DNA from: Nostoc sp. JL33 | GTDB lineage: Bacteria > Cyanobacteriota > Cyanobacteriia > Cyanobacteriales > Nostocaceae | Assembly: GCF_017114985.1 (NCBI RefSeq) | Contig: NZ_JABXKP010000007.1 | Coordinates: forward strand, 1-64,000 | DNA: 64,000 nt | Direction: 5' to 3' | In this document: piece by piece, positions 8,149 through 16,764 of the stretch | Layout of the letters: each line of letters opens with the position of its first letter | Position numbering within the stretch: position 1 is the first letter of the stretch | Program-made: the position numbers and the translations under genes | The notes under the pieces: model-generated | Seen by the model: only the letters and a program-made list of their open reading frames with translations | Told to the model about the DNA's origin: nothing | Database searches by the model: none

Positions 8149-8796
8149 ATGGAACAACCGAAAGTTATTTTTTTAGATGCTGTGGGCACACTCTTCGATG
8201 TCAAAGGTGGTGTGGGTGAAGTTTATAGTCAGATAGCTCAAGAATTTGGTGTTACAGTTTCAGCCGAAACATTAAATACAGCGTTCATCCAAAGCTTTAA
8301 AGCAGCGCCACCGCCAATATTTCCAGATGCAGAAGTGCAAGATATTCCCCAGCGCGAGTTTGATTGGTGGCGAATAATTGCCCTGAACACTTTTGAAAGT
8401 GCAGGTGTTCTCAAGGAATTTTCTGACTTTTCGGCTTTTTTTAGCGAACTTTACATCCACTTTGGCACTGGCGAACCGTGGTTTGTCTATCCCGATGTCA
8501 TACCAGCTTTAATTAATTGGCGGCGGTTGGGAGTTAGCTTGGGGGTGCTGTCCAATTTTGATTCTCGGATTTACTCAGTATTGCAAAGTTTGGGATTGAG
8601 AGAGTTTTTTACCTCTGTCACCATTTCTACCCAGGTACGTGCAGCTAAACCCGACCCTCAGATTTTTGCCATTGCCTTAGACAAACATAAATGTTCCGCA
8701 GAGGCAGCATGGCATATTGGCGATAGCATTAGAGAAGATTACCACGGCGCTAAAGCAGCTGGCTTGAGAGGTGTTTGGATTAACCGTGGAAAATGA
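8149..8796 (+). CDS. HAD-superfamily hydrolase (subfamily IA)
   Basis: A 215-residue phosphohydrolase-type protein. Motif I is FLDAVGT with nucleophile Asp10. The usual acid/base Asp two residues later is replaced by Val, because the motif reads D-A-V-G-T, as in several HAD-IA subfamilies. Motif II is LSNFDS near 133, motif III the Lys of AAKPDP near 167, and motif IV HIGDSIREDYHGAKAAG near 190. The helical cap domain lies between motifs I and II (about residues 17-95). Substrate is unknown. It resembles the HDHD3 group found across cyanobacteria and plants. The absence of the second motif I Asp may mean dehalogenase-like or altered chemistry. Confidence 0.85.
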   Translation: MEQPKVIFLDAVGTLFDVKGGVGEVYSQIAQEFGVTVSAETLNTAFIQSFKAAPPPIFPDAEVQDIPQREFDWWRIIALNTFESAGVLKEFSDFSAFFSELYIHFGTGEPWFVYPDVIPALINWRRLGVSLGVLSNFDSRIYSVLQSLGLREFFTSVTISTQVRAAKPDPQIFAIALDKHKCSAEAAWHIGDSIREDYHGAKAAGLRGVWINRGK

Positions 8797-8807
8797 GGGA
8801 GATACTT

Positions 8808-9050
8808 TCAATTTAGCAACGCCAAATTTTTAAAGTGGAATCCAATCCAATCTATTTCAATACGATTATGCAGATAGTAGGCAAGGGTTGCGTAAATTTT
8901 CTCCAAATTCAGGGAAGGTAATTCGTCTATAATTTCCTCTGGTGAATATCCTTGCAAGTAATATTGAATCACATTATCAATACCAATGCGATGGCCTTTG
9001 ATACGGATGTCATCTGGGTCTAAAAACTCAAAATAATCTTCTAGTTGCAT
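8808..9050 (-). CDS. DUF433 family protein (antitoxin-like)
   Basis: An 80-residue protein of the DUF433 family. RIKGHRIGIDNVIQYYLQGYSPEEIIDELPSL-type sequence spans residues 17-50, including the family pattern of a short helix followed by G-x-S-x-E-E-I and a predicted winged-helix fold. DUF433 genes are often paired with a PIN-like DUF5615 toxin gene and regarded as antitoxins, but no toxin gene lies on either side, so this one is orphaned. It converges with the HAD gene, whose stop is 11 bases away. Function unproven. Confidence 0.8.
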   Translation of the reverse strand: MQLEDYFEFLDPDDIRIKGHRIGIDNVIQYYLQGYSPEEIIDELPSLNLEKIYATLAYYLHNRIEIDWIGFHFKNLALLN

Positions 9051-9237
9051 CCATCTACCTCTGAAATGTCTTTTAGCATTATCCTAATTACCCTTGGCTA
9101 ATTCCATGCGATCGCTGGGCTACTGTTGCTGCATTTTTTCCAAGTTTTAAAGCCTCAAGTACTGACTATAAATAGTATGTATAGAGACAGTAAACCTCTT
9201 CAAGAGCGATCGCCTGTGAATTGATTTTTTTGGATAC

Positions 9238-9858
9238 TCAATTACTACATTTTCTATCTCTTACACCTTGTTGATTACTAAGAACGTAAATATAGCTATG
9301 TAGACGCTTGTCATCTAATTTTCCTTGTTCGGCTTCATTAAAAGCGTTGTCTAAATCTTTTTGTGCCTCTTGCACTGCATTTTCAGCTTGCTGGCAAGTC
9401 CAAGGGTAGCCGCCTACATAGATAGTGCATCCGCCAAATAGGAAAATTAAACCCCAAAATGCCAAACTAAGCTCTACCTCTCTTTTCCGAGCCTCTTTTT
9501 TGAGATGCCCAGATGCTTCTGCACTCATTGGTGGACTAAAATCGGGTATTCTTGGGATTTCTGTAGTAGTTAAGCTAAATCTTTCACTCCAGGCTACGTG
9601 ACTACCTTCTGATTGACGCGCATATATCTTGACGTGGCTAATAGATTCAGGGGCTAACGACATTAAGCCCTTGCGAATAGTGTTAACTAACGACTCTTGG
9701 CTCGGTACTTCTGGTGATTCTAGAATAACCTGTAAACAGTCATCTTTTTTAGTGACTTTAGCAATAATACGCTTTCCTTTTAAGGAGTTATTTATCAGCA
9801 TCGCAATCGCATTTGCGTCACCTTGTTTCGCAAGAGTCAGTATACTTTGTGAATCCAT
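9238..9858 (-). CDS. Unknown membrane-anchored protein, cyanobacterial type
   Basis: A 206-residue protein I cannot assign. Residues 1-100 form a soluble domain starting DSQSILTLAKQGDANAIAML; this N-terminal module recurs at the start of many cyanobacterial proteins of unknown role. A single hydrophobic helix lies near residues 132-152 (LAFWGLIFLFGGCTIYVGG). It is followed by a charged, probably helical tail (QQAENAVQEAQKDLDNAFNE) and a closing RKCSN. The topology therefore suggests a cytoplasmic head, one membrane span and a short extracytoplasmic coil. It stands alone on the minus strand. The start at 9858 begins the conserved domain and looks right. Confidence 0.65.
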   Translation of the reverse strand: MDSQSILTLAKQGDANAIAMLINNSLKGKRIIAKVTKKDDCLQVILESPEVPSQESLVNTIRKGLMSLAPESISHVKIYARQSEGSHVAWSERFSLTTTEIPRIPDFSPPMSAEASGHLKKEARKREVELSLAFWGLIFLFGGCTIYVGGYPWTCQQAENAVQEAQKDLDNAFNEAEQGKLDDKRLHSYIYVLSNQQGVRDRKCSN

Positions 9859-10022
9859 TTTAACTATTTTTTCAACAGAATATACTTATACAGCCCAAAA
9901 ACCGATCACAATAACCACTTCCTGAAAAAATTTTCATGAACCATATAGTTGAAGGCTAGGCGGCATTAAACCAGTGCCTCTTTCTTGTTTTATGCATTTA
10001 CGGGTGAAAGTAAAATGAGTAA

Positions 10023-10199
10023 CTTAGCAATATTTCAACCAATTGGAAAAAGGCACAGATACAGATTGCTAGGCTGCACGCCAAAATACCGAATATCCGC
10101 AAGGACACATTGCAGAAACTCACCACGATACTAGCCAAGAACCACGGCACAGTAGTAATTGAGGATTTGAATGTCAAAACCTTAGAACTCCATTCATGA
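10023..10199 (+). pseudogene. TnpB/OrfB (IS200/IS605 family) remnant
   Basis: This frame reads KKAQIQIARLHAKIPNIRKD followed by TLQKLTTILAKNHGTVVIED and LNVKT. That is the part of TnpB just before and including the RuvC-II catalytic Glu (VIEDLNV). An in-frame stop lies directly upstream (10020-10022), and the N-terminal wedge and RuvC-I are absent. The 3' end is cut off where a 21-bp tandem repeat begins, so the zinc finger and RuvC-III are also lost. It is a dead fragment; no TnpA gene or palindromic IS605 ends were seen. Confidence 0.85.
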
Positions 10200-10323
10200 A
10201 CCTCGGAACTCCATTCATGAACCTCGGAACTCCATTCATGAACCCCGGAACTCCATTCATGAACCTCAGAACTCCATTAATCAACCTCGGAACTCCATTA
10301 ATCAACCTCAGAACTCCATTCAT
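10185..10323. repeat. 21-bp tandem repeat, six full copies and one partial
   Basis: Units read GAACCTCGGAACTCCATTCAT with small changes. A 13-bp partial unit is at 10185-10197, then full units start at 10198, 10219, 10240, 10261, 10282 and 10303. The period is a multiple of three, so one frame stays open and would encode MNLGTPF heptads. Nothing suggests that frame is translated as a gene. The array begins exactly where TnpB homology ends. Confidence 0.9.
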
Positions 10324-10418
10324 CTCCTACTCCCCACTCCCTTATTCCCCATGCTGCCCCAACACTCGTATGATCAAAATATCAGGAAAACATAACAGCC
10401 AGATTTTTACCGCAAAAC

Positions 10419-11279
10419 ATGGGCAGTATTTGGGAAATCGATTTTTACTCCCGTCCGATTTTGGACGCTAATCAGAAAAAAATTTGGGAAGTCTTAGTCT
10501 GCGAAAGTCCCTTGGATATCAGCACAAAAGCAGATTCTTTGTTTCGCTATGCTCAATATTGTCCCAGTACCCAGGTAAATTCTGGCTGGTTGCGGACAGC
10601 ATTGCAGGAGGCTATTAACCAAGCTGGAAAAGCACCAATTAAAATCCGCTTTTTCCGCCGCCAAATGAACAACATGATTACTAAAGCTTGCCAAGACTTG
10701 GGCATTCCCGCCCAGCCTAGCCGCCGCACTTTGGTTCTCAACCAATGGTTAGAACAGCGTATGGAAGAAGTGTATCCTCAAGAGGCAGGGTATCAAGGGG
10801 GGACTAATCCCTCAGTCCGCTTGGAGAAACCTTTGCCGCAACGTTTACCAGATGCTTTGGAAGGACAGCAGTGGGTATTTGTTACCTTAGATGCTGCGGA
10901 TTTGGCCCAAATGCCAGAGTGGGAAATTGGCTTTGGTGAAGCTTTCCCCCTAGAATTGGTGAAAGTTTCACCCGAAGCTCGTATTCCTGGTATTTTGATT
11001 TTCTCACCGAGAGCGTTACCTTTGGCAGGCTGGATGTCTGGTTTGGAGTTGGCTTTCTTAAGATTTGACACCAGCCAAGAGGCGAGATTGCTTTTAGAAA
11101 CTGGTGTAACTGAAAGCTGGATTGTGGCAAATATCAAAAAACCTCAAATTTTAGCAGAAGCCAAAGGTTTTGAAGAAGCCAAGCAAAAAGCTAACGGAGT
11201 ACATTTTATCGGTGTACAGTCTGATCCCAAAGCAGAATCTTTTGCTGGTTTTTGGCTGTTGCAAGAGGTTAATCTTTGA
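10419..11279 (+). CDS. Tab2/Atab2 family RNA-binding protein
   Basis: A 286-residue protein of the Tab2/Atab2 family (formerly DUF1092). In algae and plants the homologue binds psaB mRNA and is needed for photosystem I (and partly photosystem II) protein synthesis. Cyanobacterial members are conserved, but their role is less clear. The hallmark opening IWEIDFYSRPILDANQKKIW is present, followed by WEVLVCESP, RFFRRQMNNMITKACQDLGI, the PSRRTLVLNQWLEQR block and the C-terminal ESFAGFWLLQEV. Length matches the family. The ATG at 10419 begins the conserved region directly; there is no clear ribosome binding site. The tandem repeat array ends about 95 bp upstream, so the promoter probably lies within or just after repetitive DNA. 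Confidence 0.9.
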   Translation: MGSIWEIDFYSRPILDANQKKIWEVLVCESPLDISTKADSLFRYAQYCPSTQVNSGWLRTALQEAINQAGKAPIKIRFFRRQMNNMITKACQDLGIPAQPSRRTLVLNQWLEQRMEEVYPQEAGYQGGTNPSVRLEKPLPQRLPDALEGQQWVFVTLDAADLAQMPEWEIGFGEAFPLELVKVSPEARIPGILIFSPRALPLAGWMSGLELAFLRFDTSQEARLLLETGVTESWIVANIKKPQILAEAKGFEEAKQKANGVHFIGVQSDPKAESFAGFWLLQEVNL

Positions 11280-11483
11280 AAAATTGGGCATGGGTGGAGA
11301 ATGACTAATGACTAGATACGTCGAGAGATGGCGATGATTTGGGATAATTAACTGCGTCCATCAGCGTTGATCTGTGGTTCCAAATCGCAACTGCCGAAAC
11401 ACGCTGATGATTTTTGAATAGTTATCTGCGTCTATCAGTGGAAAGTCCGATCGCTAGGGATCAGACTTTTAAGGGACATTGAT

Positions 11484-12830
11484 ATGCGGTTCAAAATCCA
11501 CAATTCACTAAGGGTCATGGGTTCTGAAAATTTGTCACAAGATACACTAGCAGAACAGCTGCTGGAACTAGCTATAAAATCTGGAGCAGAAGCTGCTGAG
11601 GTGTATCAGTCGCGATCGCTTTCTCGTCCAGTGTTTTTTGAGGCAAACCGACTCAAACAGCTAGAAACAAACCAATCTGAAGGTACAGCACTACGGCTTT
11701 GGCGAAACGGGCGTCCGGGACTCACGGTGGCTTATGGTTCTGTCCTAGCCGAAGTGATGGTGGAAAAAGCTCTGGCACTAAGTCAACTTAATCATCCAGA
11801 AACAGTAGAATTAGGCTCTAACTTTCAGCCCTCCTACCCAGATTTAGGGGAAAGTGTGCCGATAGAGATTTTGGTAGACTGGGGCAAAGAAGCGATCGCA
11901 CTCATCCGTGATGCCTATCCAGATGTTGTATGCAATGGTGACTGGGAATGTGATGTTGAAACCACCAGACTAGTCAATACCAAAGGTTTAGATTGTCACT
12001 ATACCGACACTACCCTCAGCTGCTACATATCAGCAGAATGGGTGCGTGGCGATGATTTTTTGAATGTTTCTGATGGACAAACCAAACGGGGTGAACTCCA
12101 CCCGCAGAAATTAGCTAATCAAATTTTACAGAGGTTAATTTGGGCTAGAGAAAATGTCTCACCTCCGACTGGGCGCGTCCCAGTTTTGTTCACTTCAAAA
12201 GCCGCCGATATGCTTTGGAGTACTGTGCAAGCAGCTTTGAATGGCAAGCGAGTTTTAGAAGTAGCTTCCCCTTGGGGAGAACACCTGGGTAAGCCAGTAG
12301 TTGCACCCAGCCTCACCCTCTACCAAGATCCGCAAGCTGGCCCTTACAGTTGCCCTTTCGATGATGAAGGCACTCCTACTCAATCTTTAGTATTTATCGA
12401 AAACGGGACTTTACAGCATTTCTATGGCGATCGCACCACCGGCGGCGAACTCGGTACTGACACCACTGGAAATGGTTTTCGCCCTGGTTTAGGCAGCTAT
12501 CCCACCCCTGGTTTATTTAATTTTCTCATCCAGCCAGGTTCGGCATCACTACCAGATTTGATTCAACAACTAGATGATGGCTTGATTGTGGATCAAATGC
12601 TCGGTGGTGGCGGCAGTATTTCTGGAGATTTTTCGATCAACGTTGATTTAGGCTACCGCGTCCAAAATGGTCGCGTAATTGGGCGCGTTAAGGATACTAT
12701 GGTTGCAGGTAATGTCTACACAGCCCTGAAGCAATTGGTTACACTAGGCAACGATGCTGATTGGAATGGTTCTTGTTACACTCCATCTCTGATAGTAGAA
12801 GGGCTATCCACTACCGGGAGAAGCAATTAA
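11484..12830 (+). CDS. TldD/PmbA (TldE) family metallopeptidase-associated protein
   Basis: A 448-residue member of the TldD/PmbA family. It lacks the HExxxH zinc motif of TldD and so is the PmbA/TldE half, which in E. coli forms a heterodimer with TldD that degrades unfolded peptides and processes peptide products such as microcin B17. Typical segments are SGAEAAEVYQSRS at the start, the FEANRLKQLETNQSEGTALRL block, and the C-terminal GGGGSISGDFSINVDLGYRVQNG run. AAGGGA lies seven bases before the ATG at 11484, supporting that start; an internal ATG at 11517 is the alternative. No tldD gene is adjacent, so its partner must be encoded elsewhere. Confidence 0.85.
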   Translation: MRFKIHNSLRVMGSENLSQDTLAEQLLELAIKSGAEAAEVYQSRSLSRPVFFEANRLKQLETNQSEGTALRLWRNGRPGLTVAYGSVLAEVMVEKALALSQLNHPETVELGSNFQPSYPDLGESVPIEILVDWGKEAIALIRDAYPDVVCNGDWECDVETTRLVNTKGLDCHYTDTTLSCYISAEWVRGDDFLNVSDGQTKRGELHPQKLANQILQRLIWARENVSPPTGRVPVLFTSKAADMLWSTVQAALNGKRVLEVASPWGEHLGKPVVAPSLTLYQDPQAGPYSCPFDDEGTPTQSLVFIENGTLQHFYGDRTTGGELGTDTTGNGFRPGLGSYPTPGLFNFLIQPGSASLPDLIQQLDDGLIVDQMLGGGGSISGDFSINVDLGYRVQNGRVIGRVKDTMVAGNVYTALKQLVTLGNDADWNGSCYTPSLIVEGLSTTGRSN

Positions 12831-13157
12831 TTCGTAATTCGTAATTCGTAATAACGCTCTCTACGAGACGCTAAAAGCGAACGCGGATTCGTTAACGCTT
12901 CGCTAACGCTTGTTAGAAGCTCTTAACTTAAACCCTCAAAACTCCGTTAAAAATTCTAAATTGATCGCCGATAACGGGTTTTGCAAGTAGCAAATGTTGC
13001 CTTTGATTCGTTGAAAGTAGGACTTACGCATCAAGTACGAAATGTCAAGGCAATTCATGAATTGCCTCTACGGTTCGTCAAGGCTTTCACTGCCTTTTTG
13101 CGTAAGTCCTGGAAAGTTTAGTAAATAATCTCCGAATAACACAAGAGATTTGACATC
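12831..13157. other. Intergenic repeat region
   Basis: Opens with ATTCGTA heptamers (12832-12855), then a stretch rich in AACGCTTCGCTAACGCTT-like short repeats (about 12890-12912), then the hairpin element at 13019-13110. No gene seen. Confidence 0.6.
13019..13110. repeat. 92-bp hairpin element with 12-bp inverted ends
   Basis: AGGACTTACGCA at 13019-13030 is exactly inverted as TGCGTAAGTCCT at 13099-13110. The interior contains GGCAATTCATGAATTGCC, a near-identical match to the palindrome at 2215-2234. It is too short to code. The end motif also occurs alone near 325, and a one-base variant near 22242. It is probably a small non-autonomous mobile or foldback repeat. Confidence 0.75.
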
Positions 13158-15848
13158 ATGTGGTATACACCTATCTTCCAGCGTTTTCGGCAACTGCTAC
13201 AACCACGGCGTCGTTTAGCAATTTTTGAAGCTTGTCTGATTGGTTTGGTTTCAGCCCTTGCAGCAGTCTTACTTAAATCGGGGGTAGGATTGCTAGGTGC
13301 CTGGCGAGTGCAGACATCGCTGCTGCTACCAGCTTGGTTTGTGCTACCAGGGATCGGACTCGCCTTTGGATTCCTCGCCGGATGGCTGGTTGAGCGCGTA
13401 GCCCCAGAAACTTCCGGGAGCGGTATTCCTCAAGTCAAAGCAGTGCTAGCCCGCATACCAATTGCTCTAGATTTGCGGGTGGCCCTGGTCAAGCTAGTCG
13501 GTGGTATTCTGGCACTGGGTTCTGGGCTAGCTTTAGGGCGGGAAGGCCCAACAGTTCAAGTAAGTGCAGCTTTAGCAGCTCAACTCAGTCGGTGGTTTCC
13601 GACTTCACCAGACCACCGCCGCCAGTTGATTGCTGCTGGTGCAGGAGCAGGGTTAGCGGCTGCCTTCAATACGCCGATTGCAGGTGTGTTGTTTGTAGTC
13701 GAAGAACTGTTACAAGATTTCTCGGAATTTACTCTCGGCACTGCAATTCTGGCTTCTTTTATCGGTGCCGTCGTCTCGCGCTTATTGGGTGGTCGCAGCC
13801 TGGATCTGAATCTAGCATTAACTGCTTCCAAGACAGAGTTTTTTGTTCAAGATATTCCCTTCTATTTGGTGTTGGGGGTTCTGGCTGGGTTGATGGGGGC
13901 GCTGTTCAATCGCGGAATTATTGCCAGCTTAACTGTTTACCGACGCTCTCTGCGTTTTGGATTACCTGCTCGTGTGGCACTAGCTGGGCTAGTGTCTGGG
14001 GTAATTGTGGCATTACTACCGCTAGCGTTTCGAGACAACACAGGACTACGGGAAATTTTAATTACAGGTGAGGCTAGCTGGTCAATGGCCGCGATCGCCT
14101 TTGTCTCCCAGTTTATCCTAACCCTCGTAGCTTATGGCTCTGGTGTCCCAGGAGGATTATTTGCTCCCGCTTTGACCCTTGGGGCTGCCCTTGGCTACTT
14201 GGTGGGTATAGGAGAACACAGTCTGCTTCTTCCTTTTGGGATAGCGACTGGATTACCAATTACCTATGCCTTGGCAGGAATGGGCGCATTTTTTACTGCG
14301 GTCGCCAGAGTGCCAATCACAGGGATAATAATTGTGTTTGAAATGACTACAGATTTCAACTTAGTGCTGCCCTTAATGATTGGCTGTGCAACGTCTTATC
14401 TAGTCGCCGAAAAGTTAGCGCCAGGATCACTATACGACAAACTTTTGGCGTGGAATGGCATAACTATCGAAAAAGCAGCACCTGCGGGGGGGATAATGAC
14501 AAGTTTGACAGCCAAAGATGTCATGCAGCAACAAGTAGAAACTCTGGATACAGAGATGCCTTTAGATGAAGTGATGCAGGCATTCGCCCGTTCGCACCAT
14601 CGTGGCTTTCCAGTGGTAGAGGACAGCAAGCTTGTAGGGATTGTGACGCAATCAGATTTACTAAATATCCGCGATCGCAACTTAGCAAACGATACTCCCT
14701 TACGGGAAATTATGACCACCACTCCGATGAGCGTAACACCCATCCACACCCTGAGCAATGTGCTGTATTTACTCGATCGCTATCAAATCAGCCGCTTACC
14801 AGTGGTCGATGGACGAAAACTGATTGGAATTATTACCCGTGGAGATATTATTCGGGCAGAAGCAGAGCATCTCAATGGTGAAAATGCCACCCCTAAACTG
14901 CGACCAGAACCTTCATATGTAGTTTACCAAACGCGATCGCCTAGCATCGGCAGAGGTAGATTATTAGTGCCAGTAGCTAATCCAGAAACAGCCGGGATTT
15001 TATTAGAAATGGCAGCAGCTATTGCCCGCGATCGCCATTATGAAATAGATTGCGTGCAAGTGATGCTGATACCCCGCCACAGTTCCCCCTCAGAAACACA
15101 GGTAAGGACGGCAAAAAGCCGCCGCTTGCTACGAAAGGCGGAAGTCTTAGCAAAAAAGTGGCAAATTCCCCTGCACACGCAGATTCGAGTTACTCACGAT
15201 GTAGCGCAGACAATTTTGGAGACAATTAACGAACAACACATCGACCTAATTTTAATGGGATGGAAAGGTAACACATCTACCCCTGGTCGGATTTTTGGCG
15301 ATGTTGTAGACACCGTAATTCGCCAAGCCGCCTGCGAAGTAGTGTTAGTAAAATTAGGCACTATTCAGCAATCCCCACTGGAAACTCAGCACGGGCTAAC
15401 AGCACCGGCTAAACAACAGCTATCGGCTAATAGCACTCAGCACTCCTTTAATCGCTGGCTAGTTCCAATGGCTGGTGGCCCGAATTCGCGGCTGGCGATT
15501 AAATTGCTCCCAGCTTTACTGACATTAGGAAATAATCCACAAATTCGCCTTGCACAGGTGTTTAAGCCATCTGAATTAAAGCCAGACATGACAATTTCAG
15601 AACAAGCCATCCGTCAGTTGATGCGGCGTCGAAAATTGTCCAGTACTGTAGTTGCTCTCCCAGTCCAAGCTGATTCAGTTGCTGAAGGTGTGATTAACCT
15701 AGTGAAAACCGAAGGTTACGATGTTGTCGTTGTAGGAGCTTCGCGCGAGGGATTGTTACAGAGGGCGATTCAAGGTAATATTCCCGAAGCGATCGCCAGT
15801 GGTGTAGAAAGTACAGTTATTTTGGTTAGGGGTGCGATTAATAAATAA
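13158..15848 (+). CDS. ClC-type chloride channel/transporter with CBS pair and two USP domains
   Basis: An 896-residue protein. Residues 1-440 are a ClC membrane domain with all three ion-path signatures: GSGIP (about 87-91), GREGP with the gating Glu (about 127-131) and the GVPGGLFAP loop. Chloride passes by channel or H+/Cl- exchange; VEELL after the second signature keeps a candidate proton Glu. Residues about 452-575 are a CBS pair, which binds adenine nucleotides and gates transport. Residues about 600-735 and 765-896 are two universal stress protein-like domains, each ending in a glycine-rich loop (GWKGNTSTPGRIFG; GASREGLLQRAIQGNIPEA). The fusion links ion flux to nucleotide or stress sensing. 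It stands alone on the plus strand. Confidence 0.9.
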   Translation: MWYTPIFQRFRQLLQPRRRLAIFEACLIGLVSALAAVLLKSGVGLLGAWRVQTSLLLPAWFVLPGIGLAFGFLAGWLVERVAPETSGSGIPQVKAVLARIPIALDLRVALVKLVGGILALGSGLALGREGPTVQVSAALAAQLSRWFPTSPDHRRQLIAAGAGAGLAAAFNTPIAGVLFVVEELLQDFSEFTLGTAILASFIGAVVSRLLGGRSLDLNLALTASKTEFFVQDIPFYLVLGVLAGLMGALFNRGIIASLTVYRRSLRFGLPARVALAGLVSGVIVALLPLAFRDNTGLREILITGEASWSMAAIAFVSQFILTLVAYGSGVPGGLFAPALTLGAALGYLVGIGEHSLLLPFGIATGLPITYALAGMGAFFTAVARVPITGIIIVFEMTTDFNLVLPLMIGCATSYLVAEKLAPGSLYDKLLAWNGITIEKAAPAGGIMTSLTAKDVMQQQVETLDTEMPLDEVMQAFARSHHRGFPVVEDSKLVGIVTQSDLLNIRDRNLANDTPLREIMTTTPMSVTPIHTLSNVLYLLDRYQISRLPVVDGRKLIGIITRGDIIRAEAEHLNGENATPKLRPEPSYVVYQTRSPSIGRGRLLVPVANPETAGILLEMAAAIARDRHYEIDCVQVMLIPRHSSPSETQVRTAKSRRLLRKAEVLAKKWQIPLHTQIRVTHDVAQTILETINEQHIDLILMGWKGNTSTPGRIFGDVVDTVIRQAACEVVLVKLGTIQQSPLETQHGLTAPAKQQLSANSTQHSFNRWLVPMAGGPNSRLAIKLLPALLTLGNNPQIRLAQVFKPSELKPDMTISEQAIRQLMRRRKLSSTVVALPVQADSVAEGVINLVKTEGYDVVVVGASREGLLQRAIQGNIPEAIASGVESTVILVRGAINK

Positions 15849-15885
15849 ACTCAGATCAATTGGCACTTTCTGGCGATCGCCCATT

Positions 15886-16080
15886 TTACCTACGATAAAA
15901 TACACCAATAATAAGAGAAACAATGATTGGTATTAAGATTGGAATAGCAACTATAAGTCCCCACTTACCAAACTTAATTTCCTCACCCTCAGATTTTAAA
16001 AAGGCAATCCAACCTACAACTCCCATCACAATCCAAATACACCCAAAGCCAAGGAATATAACAAATACTGAATCTTCCAT
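15886..16080 (-). CDS. Small two-helix membrane protein, unknown
   Basis: A 64-residue hydrophobic protein with two predicted membrane helices (about residues 5-27 and 41-60), separated by a charged loop SEGEEIKFGKWG and ending in RR. No family recognised. It converges with the ClC gene. A strong hairpin lies about 65 bp upstream (16146-16191). Length, clean start and amphipathic loop make it plausible, but it could be a chance frame. Confidence 0.5.
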   Translation of the reverse strand: MEDSVFVIFLGFGCIWIVMGVVGWIAFLKSEGEEIKFGKWGLIVAIPILIPIIVSLIIGVFYRR

Positions 16081-16145
16081 TTTTTTATCAATTAAAAATT
16101 ATTTTAATCATAACTTTCTAGTTGTGTATAGTTGTTTGATAACAA

Positions 16146-16191
16146 AAAATCTCTGCTTAAACCCACACTCGCTGGTTTAAGCAGAGATTTT
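16146..16191. terminator. 18-bp perfect hairpin flanked by A/T runs
   Basis: AAAATCTCTGCTTAAACC (16146-16163) is exactly inverted at 16174-16191 with a 10-base loop. Near-T runs are on both sides, so it could terminate in either direction. No gene ends beside it except the distant ClC gene (stop 15848), and it lies upstream of the small membrane gene. It may end an unseen transcript. Confidence 0.6.
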
Positions 16192-16691
16192 GATATTTTT
16201 TCCAGCTAAAATCCTGAGTACGTAAAGAATATTATCATATTACAGTCGCCGATGATAAGCTGTTCCACATTTAACTTGCTCCCATTAGGGCGGGCTTTTC
16301 GGCCCACCCCACAAGAGTTAGGTTTAATTAGGTTATGCAATTTAGATGTTTTTCAGCTTCTCATCTCTTGAAGCTATGAGTGATATTATGTCCGCTTGAT
16401 TACTTATTAAACCCGAATCACCCCAAAGAGCCAAAGCTGCGCTTTGTCGCCCCCCTCGAAGAGCGGGGGGGAATTAAGGGGAGCCAGTGCGGTCTTGCAA
16501 GTGGCGTTTGAGGAACGAACTAGTCGCGATCGCCCAGCCCCTAAATTTACCAAAAACAACCACCTGCAAAGCTGATCAAGCTAAATTTGCAGTCCGATTT
16601 TATTTTTGGGAAATCCCAATTCACAATTCAACCAGGCAAACTTAGCACGCCCTCAACCCCCAAGGGTTGGAGACAAGTAAACACAAAAACA
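16192..16691. other. Intergenic region with dispersed repeat
   Basis: Contains the 103-bp dispersed repeat (16257-16359) and a GC-rich CCCCCCTCGAAGAGCGGGGG hairpin near 16451-16470. No coding sequence supported. Confidence 0.5.
16257..16359 (+). repeat. Dispersed ~100-bp repeat, copy 1
   Basis: Begins AAGCTGTTCCACATTTAAC and ends TTATGCAATTTAGATGTTTTT followed by CAGCTT, with a central GCGGGCTTTTCGGCCCACC hairpin. The sequence at 55426-55527 is the same element in reverse orientation. The outermost AAGCTG/CAGCTT bases are inverted. Confidence 0.8.
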
Positions 16692-16711
16692 AAGCCTGCC
16701 GATGCAGGCTT
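16692..16711 (-). terminator. Rho-independent terminator of the WGxxGxxG gene
   Basis: AAGCCTGC (16692-16699) pairs with GCAGGCTT (16704-16711) around a 4-base loop. On the minus strand it is followed by TTGTTTTTGTGTTT. It lies 54 bp after the stop of the gene at 16765. Confidence 0.75.
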
Positions 16712-16764
16712 CCTTTACCCGTAATTATCTTTAGAATTTACGCCAAATTCAACTCAACTTATTA

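Noticed and set aside
10196-10471. 91-codon frame with MNLGTPF heptads
   Set aside because: It is a translation of the 21-bp tandem repeat and overlaps the Tab2 start.
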